64,000 nucleotides of DNA from Dehalococcoidia bacterium (GTDB taxonomy: Bacteria > Chloroflexota > Dehalococcoidia > Lucifugimonadales > Lucifugimonadaceae), in contig PBVQ01000001.1 in the NCBI GenBank assembly GCA_002728715.1, forward strand, positions 12,191 through 76,190, given 5' to 3'. Both the position numbers and the translations under genes were made by a program. This document shows, piece by piece, positions 31,767 to 41,966 of this stretch. Positions within the stretch are counted from its first letter, which is position 1, and every line of letters begins with the position of its first letter. Under the pieces are notes generated by a model. That model searched no databases. It was not told where the DNA came from and saw only the letters and a program-made list of their open reading frames with translations.

Positions 31767-32649
31767 AAATTTGTTCTACTTTTTTGACAATATCTTTTGT
31801 TGATACTATATGTTTTTGCAAACCTAATTCTTTTTCTTTCATACCCATAGCCAAACCTATCAATTGAGGAACATGTATAATTGGCAAATCAGCTTTGTCA
31901 TTTCTTACCTGTCTTCTTGCTTTAGCTTGATAACCATCCAAGTTTAAGTGACATAAAGGACACGGAGTAACCATTGCATCAGCTCCTTTATCCTTTGCTG
32001 TACCCGTATGATTAGCAACCATTTTCATAGAATTCGCTTGATTAATGAATAATATCGGGAATCCACAACAGGCTGTTTTACCAGAAAAATCAGTAACATT
32101 TCCTCCAACAGCTTCTATAAGCTCCTCTACAGAAGTTTCTCTTATGGGATTTTCCTTAAATCCTAATGCATCTGAAGGTCTAACCATATAACATCCGTAG
32201 AATGGGGCCATATTCATTCCAGTTAATTCTTTAGTGAAGGTTGATTTTAATTTTTCTAAACCTATATCTTCTATAATTACCCACAAAAGATGCTTTATAT
32301 CCGTAGTGCCCTTATATTCTAAATTTTCTTCTGCTAAAATTTCATTGATTTCTTTAAGATAATTTGGGTCTTTTTTTACTCTATAATTAGCTTGACTCAT
32401 TACTCCTTGACAAGTGGAACAAAGTACTAATATAGTAAGCCCCATATTTTCTGCCATAGCAAAAGTTCTTACATTTAGTACATCCCCCATTTTAAGATTT
32501 TTTTCTTGAAGTACTCCTGCCCCAGTGCACGCAGCTTTTGTTAATTCTTCTAATTCAATATCTAATTTTTTCATTACCGCCATAGCCGAATCATAAAGTT
32601 CTGGAGCTCCTCCTCTAGCAACACATCCTGGATAAAAAGCATATTTCAT
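31759..32649 (-). CDS. sdhE: CCG-domain protein, HdrB/SdhE-like subunit of succinate dehydrogenase/fumarate reductase
   Basis: FYPGCVARG, TACCGFP and TPCPLCHLNLDGYQ. Located directly downstream of sdhA-sdhB with overlapping reading frames. Confidence 0.82.
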   Translation of the reverse strand: MKYAFYPGCVARGGAPELYDSAMAVMKKLDIELEELTKAACTGAGVLQEKNLKMGDVLNVRTFAMAENMGLTILVLCSTCQGVMSQANYRVKKDPNYLKEINEILAEENLEYKGTTDIKHLLWVIIEDIGLEKLKSTFTKELTGMNMAPFYGCYMVRPSDALGFKENPIRETSVEELIEAVGGNVTDFSGKTACCGFPILFINQANSMKMVANHTGTAKDKGADAMVTPCPLCHLNLDGYQAKARRQVRNDKADLPIIHVPQLIGLAMGMKEKELGLQKHIVSTKDIVKKVEQISI

Positions 32650-33605
32650 TTTTCTTCTCCTTCAACTTTGTTATACAGTTTCTTTACATTTTTATGATCT
32701 TCGGATTTATGTGGCAAGATTGGAGGTAATTTACCTTTAATCATAGCTTTCATTCCTACAGGAGCTAAATCTAACAATCTTGTAACATTAGTTATGCCTG
32801 CAGAATCTACAGCTAATCGTGTTTCATCTAATCTCCCATGTTTCTTCACAGAATTATAAAATGATTCAGTATGGTGGTAACCAGGAGTATTTTTATTACC
32901 TGATTCGATAGCAGATTCTCTAAGTTCCATAATTCTATCCATAGGAGAAACTCCTTTTGGACAAACTTCAACACATTTCATACATCTAGTACAATCCCAT
33001 ATTCCCCCATCTTCATTGTTTAATTCTGACAGCCTACTTTCCTTTTTTGAATCTCTTGGATCTTCAACAAATCTCCATGCTTTAGCAAGAGCTGCAGGAC
33101 CAATAAAATTACTATCTACTTCTAGAACCGTACAATCTGAAACACAGACCCCACACATTATACAATTCATAGATGTGAGTAAGTTTTCCATGGATTCGTT
33201 AGAAGCAATATATTCACCACTTTCAGGACTTTCGTCAGGTTGAACGTAGGGTTTTATTCGTTTAATTTGATCAAAAAAAGTATCTAATGAAATTACTAAA
33301 TCTTTAACAACATGCTGATTTCCCATGGGCTCAACTATTATTTGTTCACCATCAGGAGCAACTTCAACTACTCTTGTCTTACAAACTAGTTTTGCATTTC
33401 CATTCACTCTCATTCCACATGAACCGCATATAGAAGCTCTGCAAGCACATCTAAGTGCAAGAGAGGTATCTTCGTACTCTCTTACTTGTATTAAGGCATC
33501 TAGTACAGTTGAATCCTTATGTATATCTACGCTGTACTCCTGCCACCATGTTTTACCTCCAGAATCTGAAGGATCAAATCTTTTTATTTTTAAGTCAACT
33601 ATCAT
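32646..33605 (-). CDS. sdhB: Succinate dehydrogenase/fumarate reductase iron-sulfur subunit
   Basis: CACRASICGSCGMRVNG (2Fe-2S); CIMCGVCVSDC and CTRCMKCVEVCPKGVSP (3Fe-4S/4Fe-4S). Confidence 0.93.
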   Translation of the reverse strand: MIVDLKIKRFDPSDSGGKTWWQEYSVDIHKDSTVLDALIQVREYEDTSLALRCACRASICGSCGMRVNGNAKLVCKTRVVEVAPDGEQIIVEPMGNQHVVKDLVISLDTFFDQIKRIKPYVQPDESPESGEYIASNESMENLLTSMNCIMCGVCVSDCTVLEVDSNFIGPAALAKAWRFVEDPRDSKKESRLSELNNEDGGIWDCTRCMKCVEVCPKGVSPMDRIMELRESAIESGNKNTPGYHHTESFYNSVKKHGRLDETRLAVDSAGITNVTRLLDLAPVGMKAMIKGKLPPILPHKSEDHKNVKKLYNKVEGEEK

Positions 33606-35288
33606 TTAATAAACCCTTTTTACTGGTTCCCATTGGGTAATTTTAACTGGCGAAGTTTCTGTTCTTACACCGGTGTTACTATTATCATCTTTATAAACAA
33701 GAGTATGTTTGAGCCAATTTTCATCGTCTCTTTCAGGCATATCTGTTCTGAAATGAGCCCCCCTACTCTCTTTTCTCATTAATGCACCGTGAACTATGGC
33801 TTCAGCATTATCTACCATAAACTCTAACTCCAGAGCGGATAGCAAATTCGTATTAAAAACTTTCCCTTTGTCTTCTACTGACACATTTGGAACTCGAGTT
33901 TTAACATTATTAAGATTTTCAAGAGCACCTTCCATAGAACTTTGATCTCGCCATACCCCAATTCCCTTAGTCATACCTACTGCCATATCTTCTCGAACTT
34001 TAGCAATACTTTCGCCTTTAGGTCTATCTAATATAGATTGAAGTCTGACTTGCTCAGATTTCAGATCAACTTCTGATTTAGAAGCTGATTCAACACTTTT
34101 GATATATTCTAGAGCATGAATAGCAGACCTTCTACCAAAAACAACTGTATCAAGTAATGAATTTGCTCCAAGCCTATTTGCCCCATGTACACTAACATTT
34201 GCACATTCTCCTGCAGCATACAAACCTGGGACAATAGTAGCACCATTATAATCAGTTTTTATTCCACCCATTATATAATGCATTCCAGGTCTAACTGGAA
34301 CAGGTTCTTCTGCCATGCTTATTCCCAAAAATTCTTGAGAAACTTCCTCAAGATATCCCAGTCTTTGTTCAATATAATCTCTACCTAAATGCCTGAGATC
34401 TAAGTGAACATTACCATCTATTCCTCTACCCTCGTCAATTTCTATTTGCTCAGATCTGGAAACTACATCTCTTGATGCAAGTTCCATATAATCAGGTGCG
34501 TATTTTTCCATAAATCTTTCACCTTTTGAATTTAACAAATATGCACCTTCTCCTCTAGCAGCTTCCGAAAGAAGTATGCCTGTACGAGCTAAAGTTGTTG
34601 GGTGATACTGAATCATCTCCATATCCATTAATGGTGCACCAGCTCGATACGCCAAAGCTAAACCATCTCCAGTACAAATTAACGCATTAGTTGATGGCTC
34701 AAAAACTCTACCTGAACCACCACTAGCCATTATTACAGCTTTAGCCTTTATTGTGTGTAGTTTTCCAGATTTAATATCGTATGCAACAACTCCTCTACAT
34801 ACTCCATCTTCCATAATTAATTTAGTTACAAACCATTCTTCATATACACCAAGCCCTAATTTTATGGATTGTTCGTACAAAACATGCAGTAAAGCTGATC
34901 CAGTAATAGCTCCAACAAAAAAAGTTCTTGCTACTTTTTGCCCACCAAAAGCTCTGGTTCCCAATCTTCCATCTTCTCCTCTAGAAAAAATCACTCCCAT
35001 TCTTTCTAATTCAATAACGGCATCTCCTGCCTCCGATGACATAATTTCTACTGCATCTTGATCAGCTAAAAAATCACTTCCTTTGATGGTGTCATATGCG
35101 TGACCCTCCCATTCATCTCCCCTATCTGTCAATGGAGCATTAATTCCACCTTGCGCGGCATTTGAATGGCTTCTAACAGGGTGAACTTTGGATATTACAG
35201 CAACGTCAACTCCGTGGCGAGTAACTTCAATACCTGCTCGTAGTCCTGCAAGTCCACCACCAATAATTAAGACATCATGTTCATACAT
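33606..35288 (-). CDS. sdhA: Succinate dehydrogenase/fumarate reductase flavoprotein subunit
   Basis: VLIIGGGLAGLRAGIE, RSHSNAAQGGINAPL and HGANRLGANSLLDTVVFGRRS. Confidence 0.95.
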   Translation of the reverse strand: MYEHDVLIIGGGLAGLRAGIEVTRHGVDVAVISKVHPVRSHSNAAQGGINAPLTDRGDEWEGHAYDTIKGSDFLADQDAVEIMSSEAGDAVIELERMGVIFSRGEDGRLGTRAFGGQKVARTFFVGAITGSALLHVLYEQSIKLGLGVYEEWFVTKLIMEDGVCRGVVAYDIKSGKLHTIKAKAVIMASGGSGRVFEPSTNALICTGDGLALAYRAGAPLMDMEMIQYHPTTLARTGILLSEAARGEGAYLLNSKGERFMEKYAPDYMELASRDVVSRSEQIEIDEGRGIDGNVHLDLRHLGRDYIEQRLGYLEEVSQEFLGISMAEEPVPVRPGMHYIMGGIKTDYNGATIVPGLYAAGECANVSVHGANRLGANSLLDTVVFGRRSAIHALEYIKSVESASKSEVDLKSEQVRLQSILDRPKGESIAKVREDMAVGMTKGIGVWRDQSSMEGALENLNNVKTRVPNVSVEDKGKVFNTNLLSALELEFMVDNAEAIVHGALMRKESRGAHFRTDMPERDDENWLKHTLVYKDDNSNTGVRTETSPVKITQWEPVKRVY

Positions 35289-35315
35289 TCAGTTTTTCCT
35301 ATATCAATTTCAATT

Positions 35316-35852
35316 CTAATCATTTCTTGAGAAAAAAAATAATAAAGATGCTAAAGTCATTTGATCTTCGATTTCTCCCGAAACAATCATTTTTTTTACA
35401 TCATTTACATTTTTTCTTATTACTATTATATCCTCTCCCAGATCCGATGGTAATGGATCTGGAACTAAATTTTCAGCCAAATATAAATAACAACATTCCG
35501 AGGAGTATCCTGGAGCAACCCACATTTTATGAATCAATTTAATATTTTTGGCTCTATATCCAGTTTCTTCTCTAAGTTCTCTATTAGCTCCTTCGTAGTG
35601 ATCTTCATTTTTTCCCAATGTTCCAGCTGGCAATTCAATTATTGTTTTATTTATGGCAATTCTATGCTGCTCTATCAAAATGATGTCCTGATTTTTATCT
35701 ATTGGTAAGATAACAACCGAACCGGGATGTTGAATGATTTCTTTATTATATAATTGATTATTTTGATTTTTAGCATTCACAATTTTAAGAGAAAATTTCT
35801 CTCCAATATAAATATTTTTTGAACCAATTACACTATGCGGATATTGTTTCAA
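35316..35852 (-). CDS. NUDIX hydrolase (ADP-ribose pyrophosphatase-like)
   Basis: Complete Nudix box GTLGKNEDHYEGANRELREETGY. Confidence 0.9.
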   Translation of the reverse strand: MKQYPHSVIGSKNIYIGEKFSLKIVNAKNQNNQLYNKEIIQHPGSVVILPIDKNQDIILIEQHRIAINKTIIELPAGTLGKNEDHYEGANRELREETGYRAKNIKLIHKMWVAPGYSSECCYLYLAENLVPDPLPSDLGEDIIVIRKNVNDVKKMIVSGEIEDQMTLASLLFFFSRND

Positions 35853-36689
35853 CTAAATGCCTTTTCTTATACCAAGTTTTCTTGTTATATCACCCCAAAA
35901 TTCTGAGGATTGTTTTTTTCTCAAAAAGCTTATATATTTCTTACTTTGGTAGATCTCGATTTGATCTGATTTTTTTAATTGTTTATCAATAAAACCATCT
36001 GAAGAGAAATTGATTTGTTGATCACTAATTATTTCAATCTTAATCCTTGAACTACTACTTAATACAACTCCACCAAATTGGCTCATGTGACTAGCTATAG
36101 GCTTAAGTATAAAATCTTTAGATAAAGGATCTAAAACTGGACCACCTAACGCAAGATTATAACCTGTAGAACCTGTTGCTGTTGAGACAATTATTCCATC
36201 ACATCTATAAGTAGCTAAATGGACCCCATCAATGTATGTTGCTAGCTCAGCAACTCTTATCAAATTTCCTCTTGCTACAGCAATATCATTTAATGAAATT
36301 GCCAAAACATCATTAGTTTTCGGAGAAACGGCCTCAAGCATGTACCTTTTTTCAATTCTAGCGTTTCCTTCAAAGTACCAAGGCAAAACTTCTATAGCAT
36401 CTGGTTCTTCTATTTCACTCATAAATCCGACGCGACCCATATTAATGCCTAAAATAGGAATATTGTGGTCTGCTACTAAATGAGCCACCCTCAAAATTGT
36501 CCCATCTCCACCTACTGCAATTATTAATTCTGATTGATTTATCTCACCCTTCTGATTCAATATATCAATCTCATTTGCAGACCAAAAAGTTTTATCTTTA
36601 GAAAAATTATCAATAATTTTCTTAGACAGTTTTGACGCTGGCTCAGATAAACTGTTATAAATTATGCCTATATTATTGTAAGATGTCAT
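35853..36689 (-). CDS. nadK: NAD kinase
   Basis: IAVGGDGTILRVAH, GINMGRVGFMSE and DGIIVSTATGSTGYNLALGGPVLDP. Confidence 0.94.
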   Translation of the reverse strand: MTSYNNIGIIYNSLSEPASKLSKKIIDNFSKDKTFWSANEIDILNQKGEINQSELIIAVGGDGTILRVAHLVADHNIPILGINMGRVGFMSEIEEPDAIEVLPWYFEGNARIEKRYMLEAVSPKTNDVLAISLNDIAVARGNLIRVAELATYIDGVHLATYRCDGIIVSTATGSTGYNLALGGPVLDPLSKDFILKPIASHMSQFGGVVLSSSSRIKIEIISDQQINFSSDGFIDKQLKKSDQIEIYQSKKYISFLRKKQSSEFWGDITRKLGIRKGI

Positions 36690-36720
36690 ATTTTTTTCTA
36701 TATATATACATATATATCAA

Positions 36721-38220
36721 TTATATAAAATTAATAGCCTTTTTTGACATATCTAATAATATGAAAGGAATTATTCCTAGTAAAAGGACCAGTATAGAGC
36801 ATATTACTCCTACTAAAATAGCTCTGTTATCTCGAAGTAAATTAGATTGCACTAGTTTATTCTTAGACGGTTCCTCAAAAACAATAAATCTAATTATCCT
36901 CAAATAGTAAAATGCTGCGAGAACAGAATTTATAACTCCTATAAGAGCTAGCCAAGGATATCCTGAATTTATTGAAAATCCAAAAATGATTACTTTTGAC
37001 ATAAATCCAACTGTAGGAGGCATCCCTATCAAAGATAATAAACCAACTACCAAAATAATAGAATATACGGGAGAAACTTTTATAAAGCCACTTAAGCCTT
37101 CTATAGTTTGATCCTTAGTTCTTAAAATAATAATAGTAATAACTATAAATATTGATATATTTGTAAATAAATAACCTGCCAAATAATACATGCTACCCTG
37201 TATTCCGCTAAAGTTGATAGAATTTCCGTCAGGTATAGCAGCTAAACCAATAAGAATATAACCCGCTTGAGCTATCGTTGAGTATCCTAATAATCTTTTT
37301 ATATTTTTTTGGTTCAGTGCAAATAAATTTCCAATTGTCATCGTTATAGCGGCAAGAACAGCAAATATTAAAGACCAGTCAAGCATTAGGTCCTCATTAG
37401 AAAAAGATGTGTAAAACAACCTAATTATTACTGCAAAAGCTGAAGATTTAGAGGCAACTGATAAAAATGCAGCAATTGGAGTAGGAGCACCTTGATATAC
37501 ATCGGGTATCCACATCTGCCAAGGAACTATCGCCATCTTAAAACTAAAGCCTGCAATAATCAAAACAATAGAAATAATTAGTCCATGCGCAATGAAAGTG
37601 GACCCTTCAGTTAGACTCATTTTAGATATAGATTCTTGAATTAATAATAAGTTTGTAGATCCAGTTAATCCATATAAATATATGAATCCATACAACAATA
37701 TAGCACTAGAAAACGCAGACAATATAAAGAATTTTATACCTGACTCAATTCCTAACTTTGATCTATGAATAGAAAGAAGAACTATTATAGGCAATGCAGA
37801 TAATTCTAGCGACACATAAATTGTTATAAGCTCTGTTGATGAAACTAGTAACATCATTCCTACGATTGATAAAAATATTAATGAAATAAATTCTCCAAAA
37901 TAATTTCTGGTTTTTTCTGATACAAAATATTGAAAGCTGCCAAAAATAGTTATTAGCGAAGCAAGCAAAATTATGAATTTGAAAAATAATGAAAAGTTGT
38001 CAGACGTAAAGGAGCCTAACAAACTATTTTTTGAAGAAGGCTCGAACAACCAGCCAAACCATAGATTGCAAACTAATAAAATGCTAATTATGAGTGAAAT
38101 TATAGATAAATTTATAATTTTTTTCAGATCTACTTTTGATAAAGATAGTACTAGTAGAATAATGCTGGAGACGGATAAAAATATCTCTGGGGATAATAAT
38201 TTCAAATCGTTTAAATTCAT
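36721..38220 (-). CDS. nuoN: NADH-quinone oxidoreductase subunit N
   Basis: Multi-TM antiporter-like subunit; FKMAIVPWQMWIPDVYQGAPTPIAAFLSVASK. Confidence 0.93.
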   Translation of the reverse strand: MNLNDLKLLSPEIFLSVSSIILLVLSLSKVDLKKIINLSIISLIISILLVCNLWFGWLFEPSSKNSLLGSFTSDNFSLFFKFIILLASLITIFGSFQYFVSEKTRNYFGEFISLIFLSIVGMMLLVSSTELITIYVSLELSALPIIVLLSIHRSKLGIESGIKFFILSAFSSAILLYGFIYLYGLTGSTNLLLIQESISKMSLTEGSTFIAHGLIISIVLIIAGFSFKMAIVPWQMWIPDVYQGAPTPIAAFLSVASKSSAFAVIIRLFYTSFSNEDLMLDWSLIFAVLAAITMTIGNLFALNQKNIKRLLGYSTIAQAGYILIGLAAIPDGNSINFSGIQGSMYYLAGYLFTNISIFIVITIIILRTKDQTIEGLSGFIKVSPVYSIILVVGLLSLIGMPPTVGFMSKVIIFGFSINSGYPWLALIGVINSVLAAFYYLRIIRFIVFEEPSKNKLVQSNLLRDNRAILVGVICSILVLLLGIIPFILLDMSKKAINFI

Positions 38221-39761
38221 CTTAATATCCCTTCCACTCCAAGGTTTATAATCTCAGTTAAGAACGATGGCCATATCCCAACTAAAAATACTGGGATAGT
38301 TAATAATAAAATTGGTAACAAATCTATCTTCTTTACATCTTCAATTTGATTATAAATTTCGTCTGAAAAAATTTCATCTGGGGGCTTAACTCCAAAAAAT
38401 ATTCTTTGGATCATCCACAAAATATACCCTGCTGCTAATACAACTCCAAATGCGGAAATTATTGTAGCTATTGGCCAAATCGTAAATGTTGAAAGAAAGA
38501 TCATTATTTCTGATACAAAACCAGATAACATTGGCAATCCAAGGGATGCAAATCCTGAAATAAAAAAGAATACAGCGATTAATGGTATTTTATGCCATAA
38601 TCCTCCTAAGTGAGGAATATGCCTAGTATGGGTTCTTTCATATGTATATCCGACCATTAAGAAAGCTAATCCTGTGATAGTACCATGGGTAAACATTTGT
38701 AATGCAGCACCATTAATTCCTGCAATAGAGGTATTTGAGCTTGAAGTGCCAATTGCTGAAACTCCTAGCATAACAAACCCCATATGACTAATTGAACTAA
38801 ATGCTATTAATCTTTTCATATCTGTTTGCCTAACAGTAATAATGCCACCATAAACTACAGAAATTGCAGCTATAATTGAAATAAATATAGAAACATCATA
38901 TACTGTAAATCCTTTGGTATTTTGAAAAAAGCCTATATTTATTCTTATTAGGCCGTAGCCAGCCATTTTTAGTAATACTCCTGCTAACATTACAGAAACT
39001 GCTGTTGGTGCATCAGTATGAGCATCTGGTAGCCAACTATGTAGAGGCCATGATGGTAACTTAATTGCAAAAGCAATAAAAAATAGAAGAAATATGAATG
39101 ATGCAGGAACAAGTAAATCAGAATATTGAATTAAATCAGGAATTCCTACTATGTTTAATTCCGGAATTGATACCATAATTAATGTTCCAACATCTGCAGA
39201 CATGTATATTGATAAAATAGCAACTAACATCAAAGCACCACCAAATAAAGTAAATAAAACAAACTTCATAGCAGAATAATTAGGTCTACCTGATCCCCAA
39301 ATAGAAATTAGCATATACATAGGAATTAGTTCAAATTCGAAGAATATAAAAAACAAAAGTAGATCTAAAGAAACAAAAACACCAAAAACAGATGAAATTA
39401 AAACAAGCAACCATATATGATATTCTTTTACTCTTTTCTCTACTCTAAATGATGCAAGAGTTGATACAAATCCAAGAATCCCAGTCAAAAGAACAAGTGG
39501 AGCACTAAGTCCATCTATTCCCACGATATATGAAGACCTAAGATAATCAAATGGAATCCATGCTTCGAAGAAGTCTATCATTTGGAAACCCGAACTTTCA
39601 GTATCATAATTTAGAAACATCAATAAAGATAAAATAAAAACGATTCCAGTTGTAAAGTTAGCAAAATAACGGATTGAATTATTATTTTTCAAGAAAAATA
39701 AAATAATTACAGCAGAAATTACTGGGAGAAAAATAGTAATTGAAAGAATTCCATCAAACAC
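38217..39761 (-). CDS. nuoM: NADH-quinone oxidoreductase subunit M
   Basis: FFEFELIPMYMLISIWG, KLPSWPLHSWLPDAHTDAPTAVSVMLAGVLLKMAGYG and FSSISHMGFV. Confidence 0.94.
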   Translation of the reverse strand: MFDGILSITIFLPVISAVIILFFLKNNNSIRYFANFTTGIVFILSLLMFLNYDTESSGFQMIDFFEAWIPFDYLRSSYIVGIDGLSAPLVLLTGILGFVSTLASFRVEKRVKEYHIWLLVLISSVFGVFVSLDLLLFFIFFEFELIPMYMLISIWGSGRPNYSAMKFVLFTLFGGALMLVAILSIYMSADVGTLIMVSIPELNIVGIPDLIQYSDLLVPASFIFLLFFIAFAIKLPSWPLHSWLPDAHTDAPTAVSVMLAGVLLKMAGYGLIRINIGFFQNTKGFTVYDVSIFISIIAAISVVYGGIITVRQTDMKRLIAFSSISHMGFVMLGVSAIGTSSSNTSIAGINGAALQMFTHGTITGLAFLMVGYTYERTHTRHIPHLGGLWHKIPLIAVFFFISGFASLGLPMLSGFVSEIMIFLSTFTIWPIATIISAFGVVLAAGYILWMIQRIFFGVKPPDEIFSDEIYNQIEDVKKIDLLPILLLTIPVFLVGIWPSFLTEIINLGVEGILR

Positions 39762-41768
39762 TTAAATTAGCCCTCCTCTCAAATAAAATAATAAAAATAG
39801 AACTAAAATTCCTATAAACATGCCGTACACGTAAACTTGAGTTTGACCGTTTTGTAAAAATAAAATGCTTCTACTAAATCTAGTAACCATAGTAGATATT
39901 TGAACATTAATATTATCAGTATTTTCATCAAACCATCTCAAAACACCTGAAAGTTTTTTATAAAATAATTTTCTAATAATGACATCTTCATATAAATAGT
40001 CTAAGTAGTATTTATTATTCAAAATTTTATAAATTATTCCCCTACTTATATTTTTATGAATAGATATTCTATTCGGCTTTATATATATTGCGTATGCTAA
40101 TAAAATTCCTGATATGGCTATTATTGAAGAAATCAAGGCAATAAGCAAATCAAACTTTGGTGATCCTCCAGCTTTATAGATTTTGGTTTTATCACCATAA
40201 AAAACTTCATAATTATCTGTTATAAAATGTGCAAAAGCATGTTTTTCAATAAAGAATAAATCTATCAAAGGATTAACAATAAACCCGATCATAATAGCCA
40301 ATCCAGCAAGTATTAACATTGGATAAATCATAAATTTTGGAGACTCTTCTAAATGGGGTTTAACTACAGTAGGGTGTACTGATTGTTGATTTTTTATTAA
40401 ATCTTTTTTTTCAGATTCTCCTCCCCCTTTCCAGTCTCCATGAAAAACTAAAAATATGGCTCTAAACATGTAAAAAGCAGTCATAAAAGCTGCAATTAAT
40501 CCTAAAATCAAAACAACATAACCAAGTATATTTTCTTGATGCGCAGCATGAGCCAATATTTCATCCTTTGACCAGAAACCTGACAGAGGAAAAAGTCCTG
40601 CTAAACTAAGGCTTGATACCATCATAGTTATGTATGTTATTGGCATAACTTTTCTCATACCACCCATATATTTCATATTGAATGTCCCCGACGCATGATG
40701 TATAGATCCAGCTCCCAAAAATAGACAAGCTTTAAAAAAAGCGTGAGTAAAAAGATGAAATATCGCAGGTGCATATGCCCCAATACCCAAAGCAAACATC
40801 ATGTAGCCAAGCTGGCTAACAGTAGAATATGCTAGCACTTTTTTAATATCATCTGCAACTAATCCCATAGAAGCTGCAAAAACGGATGTAACAGCCCCAA
40901 TTAAAGCTACGTAAATCATTATGTTAGATACATCAAATAATGGGAAAAATCTTGCAATTAGAAATATTCCAGCTGTTACCATAGTTGCAGAATGTATCAA
41001 AGCTGAAACTGAGGTAGGCCCTTCCATTGCGTCTGGTAGCCAGGTGTGTAATGGAAATTGAGCCGATTTACCTATAGCTCCAATAAGAAAGCCAGCTGAA
41101 ATTATAGATGCGGAATAGCTAGATATTTCTCCATTGTTTACAGCATTATATAGGATATTAATATCAAGATAGGCAGGATTGAGTGAGAATAAATATAAAA
41201 TTCCAAACAAAAAACCAAAATCACCGAAACGAGTCATAATAAAAGCTTTTTTAGCCGCATTAGCTGCTGATGGCCTATTCATCCAAAATCCAATTAACAT
41301 ATAAGAAGACACACCTACCAATTCCCAAAAAACAAATAACTGTACAATATTTTTTGAAAGAACTAAACCAAGCATTGATGCTGTAAATAAAGACATATAG
41401 GTGTAATAGCGATTTAAACTTTTATCGCCATGCATATACGACAATCCATATATTTGAACTAGTAAACTTACAGATGTTATTACAACCATCATGACTATTG
41501 TTAGATTATCCAAAATTATTCCAAAAGATATATATAGGTGAGAAATACTGATCCAACTTATTGGATCAAATATAAATTGTTCGGAGTTAACTATTATCTG
41601 AATTAGCAAAATTAAAGATATTATGAACGAGAAAAATATAGAACAAATTGTGATATATCCTGCGTAAATTGCGGCGGACCCAAAAAATTTCCTTATGAAC
41701 AAGCCATTAATAATGAAACTAGATAACGGCAATAATATTACTAAATATGATAAAAATTCAAAATTCAT
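39762..41768 (-). CDS. nuoL: NADH-quinone oxidoreductase subunit L
   Basis: FWELVGVSSYMLIGFW, AQFPLHTWLPDAMEGPTSVSALIHSATMVTAGI and AYSTVSQLGYM. Confidence 0.95.
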   Translation of the reverse strand: MNFEFLSYLVILLPLSSFIINGLFIRKFFGSAAIYAGYITICSIFFSFIISLILLIQIIVNSEQFIFDPISWISISHLYISFGIILDNLTIVMMVVITSVSLLVQIYGLSYMHGDKSLNRYYTYMSLFTASMLGLVLSKNIVQLFVFWELVGVSSYMLIGFWMNRPSAANAAKKAFIMTRFGDFGFLFGILYLFSLNPAYLDINILYNAVNNGEISSYSASIISAGFLIGAIGKSAQFPLHTWLPDAMEGPTSVSALIHSATMVTAGIFLIARFFPLFDVSNIMIYVALIGAVTSVFAASMGLVADDIKKVLAYSTVSQLGYMMFALGIGAYAPAIFHLFTHAFFKACLFLGAGSIHHASGTFNMKYMGGMRKVMPITYITMMVSSLSLAGLFPLSGFWSKDEILAHAAHQENILGYVVLILGLIAAFMTAFYMFRAIFLVFHGDWKGGGESEKKDLIKNQQSVHPTVVKPHLEESPKFMIYPMLILAGLAIMIGFIVNPLIDLFFIEKHAFAHFITDNYEVFYGDKTKIYKAGGSPKFDLLIALISSIIAISGILLAYAIYIKPNRISIHKNISRGIIYKILNNKYYLDYLYEDVIIRKLFYKKLSGVLRWFDENTDNINVQISTMVTRFSRSILFLQNGQTQVYVYGMFIGILVLFLLFYLRGGLI

Positions 41769-41769
41769 T

Positions 41770-41964
41770 TCATAATTTCCTCAGAATTTCATCGGCAACA
41801 TGTTCTCTACCTTTAGGAACTAATATTCTAAAACTAACATTTTCAGACCAATCTAAAATGTTTTTATCCGGTATGATTTTCGAAGGTAATCCTTCCCCTT
41901 CAAATAAATCTTTCCACATTTCGGCAGATATTAAATTAGATGCTTTTTTATAATCGATCCACAA
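41770..41964 (-). CDS. Small protein (64 aa) encoded between nuoK and nuoL; possibly DUF2007-like
   Basis: Co-directional, 1-2 nt spacing to both nuoK and nuoL. Soluble composition: AEMWKDLFEGEGLPSKIIPD...FRILVPKGREHVADEILRKL. Confidence 0.7.
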   Translation of the reverse strand: MWIDYKKASNLISAEMWKDLFEGEGLPSKIIPDKNILDWSENVSFRILVPKGREHVADEILRKL

Positions 41965-41966
41965 AA

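Noticed and set aside
33016-35061. Plus-strand ORFs inside the sdhA/sdhB region (33016, 33325, 33455, 34185, 34753)
   Set aside because: All antisense to strongly supported sdh genes.
36690-36720. Alternating TATATA tract between nuoN and nadK
   Set aside because: Most simply an AT-rich spacer or promoter for nadK; no further structure supported.
41747-41953. 68-aa plus-strand ORF opposite the nuoK-nuoL spacer
   Set aside because: Antisense to the nuo operon and overlapping nuoL; the minus-strand ORF 41770..41964 fits the operon spacing better.
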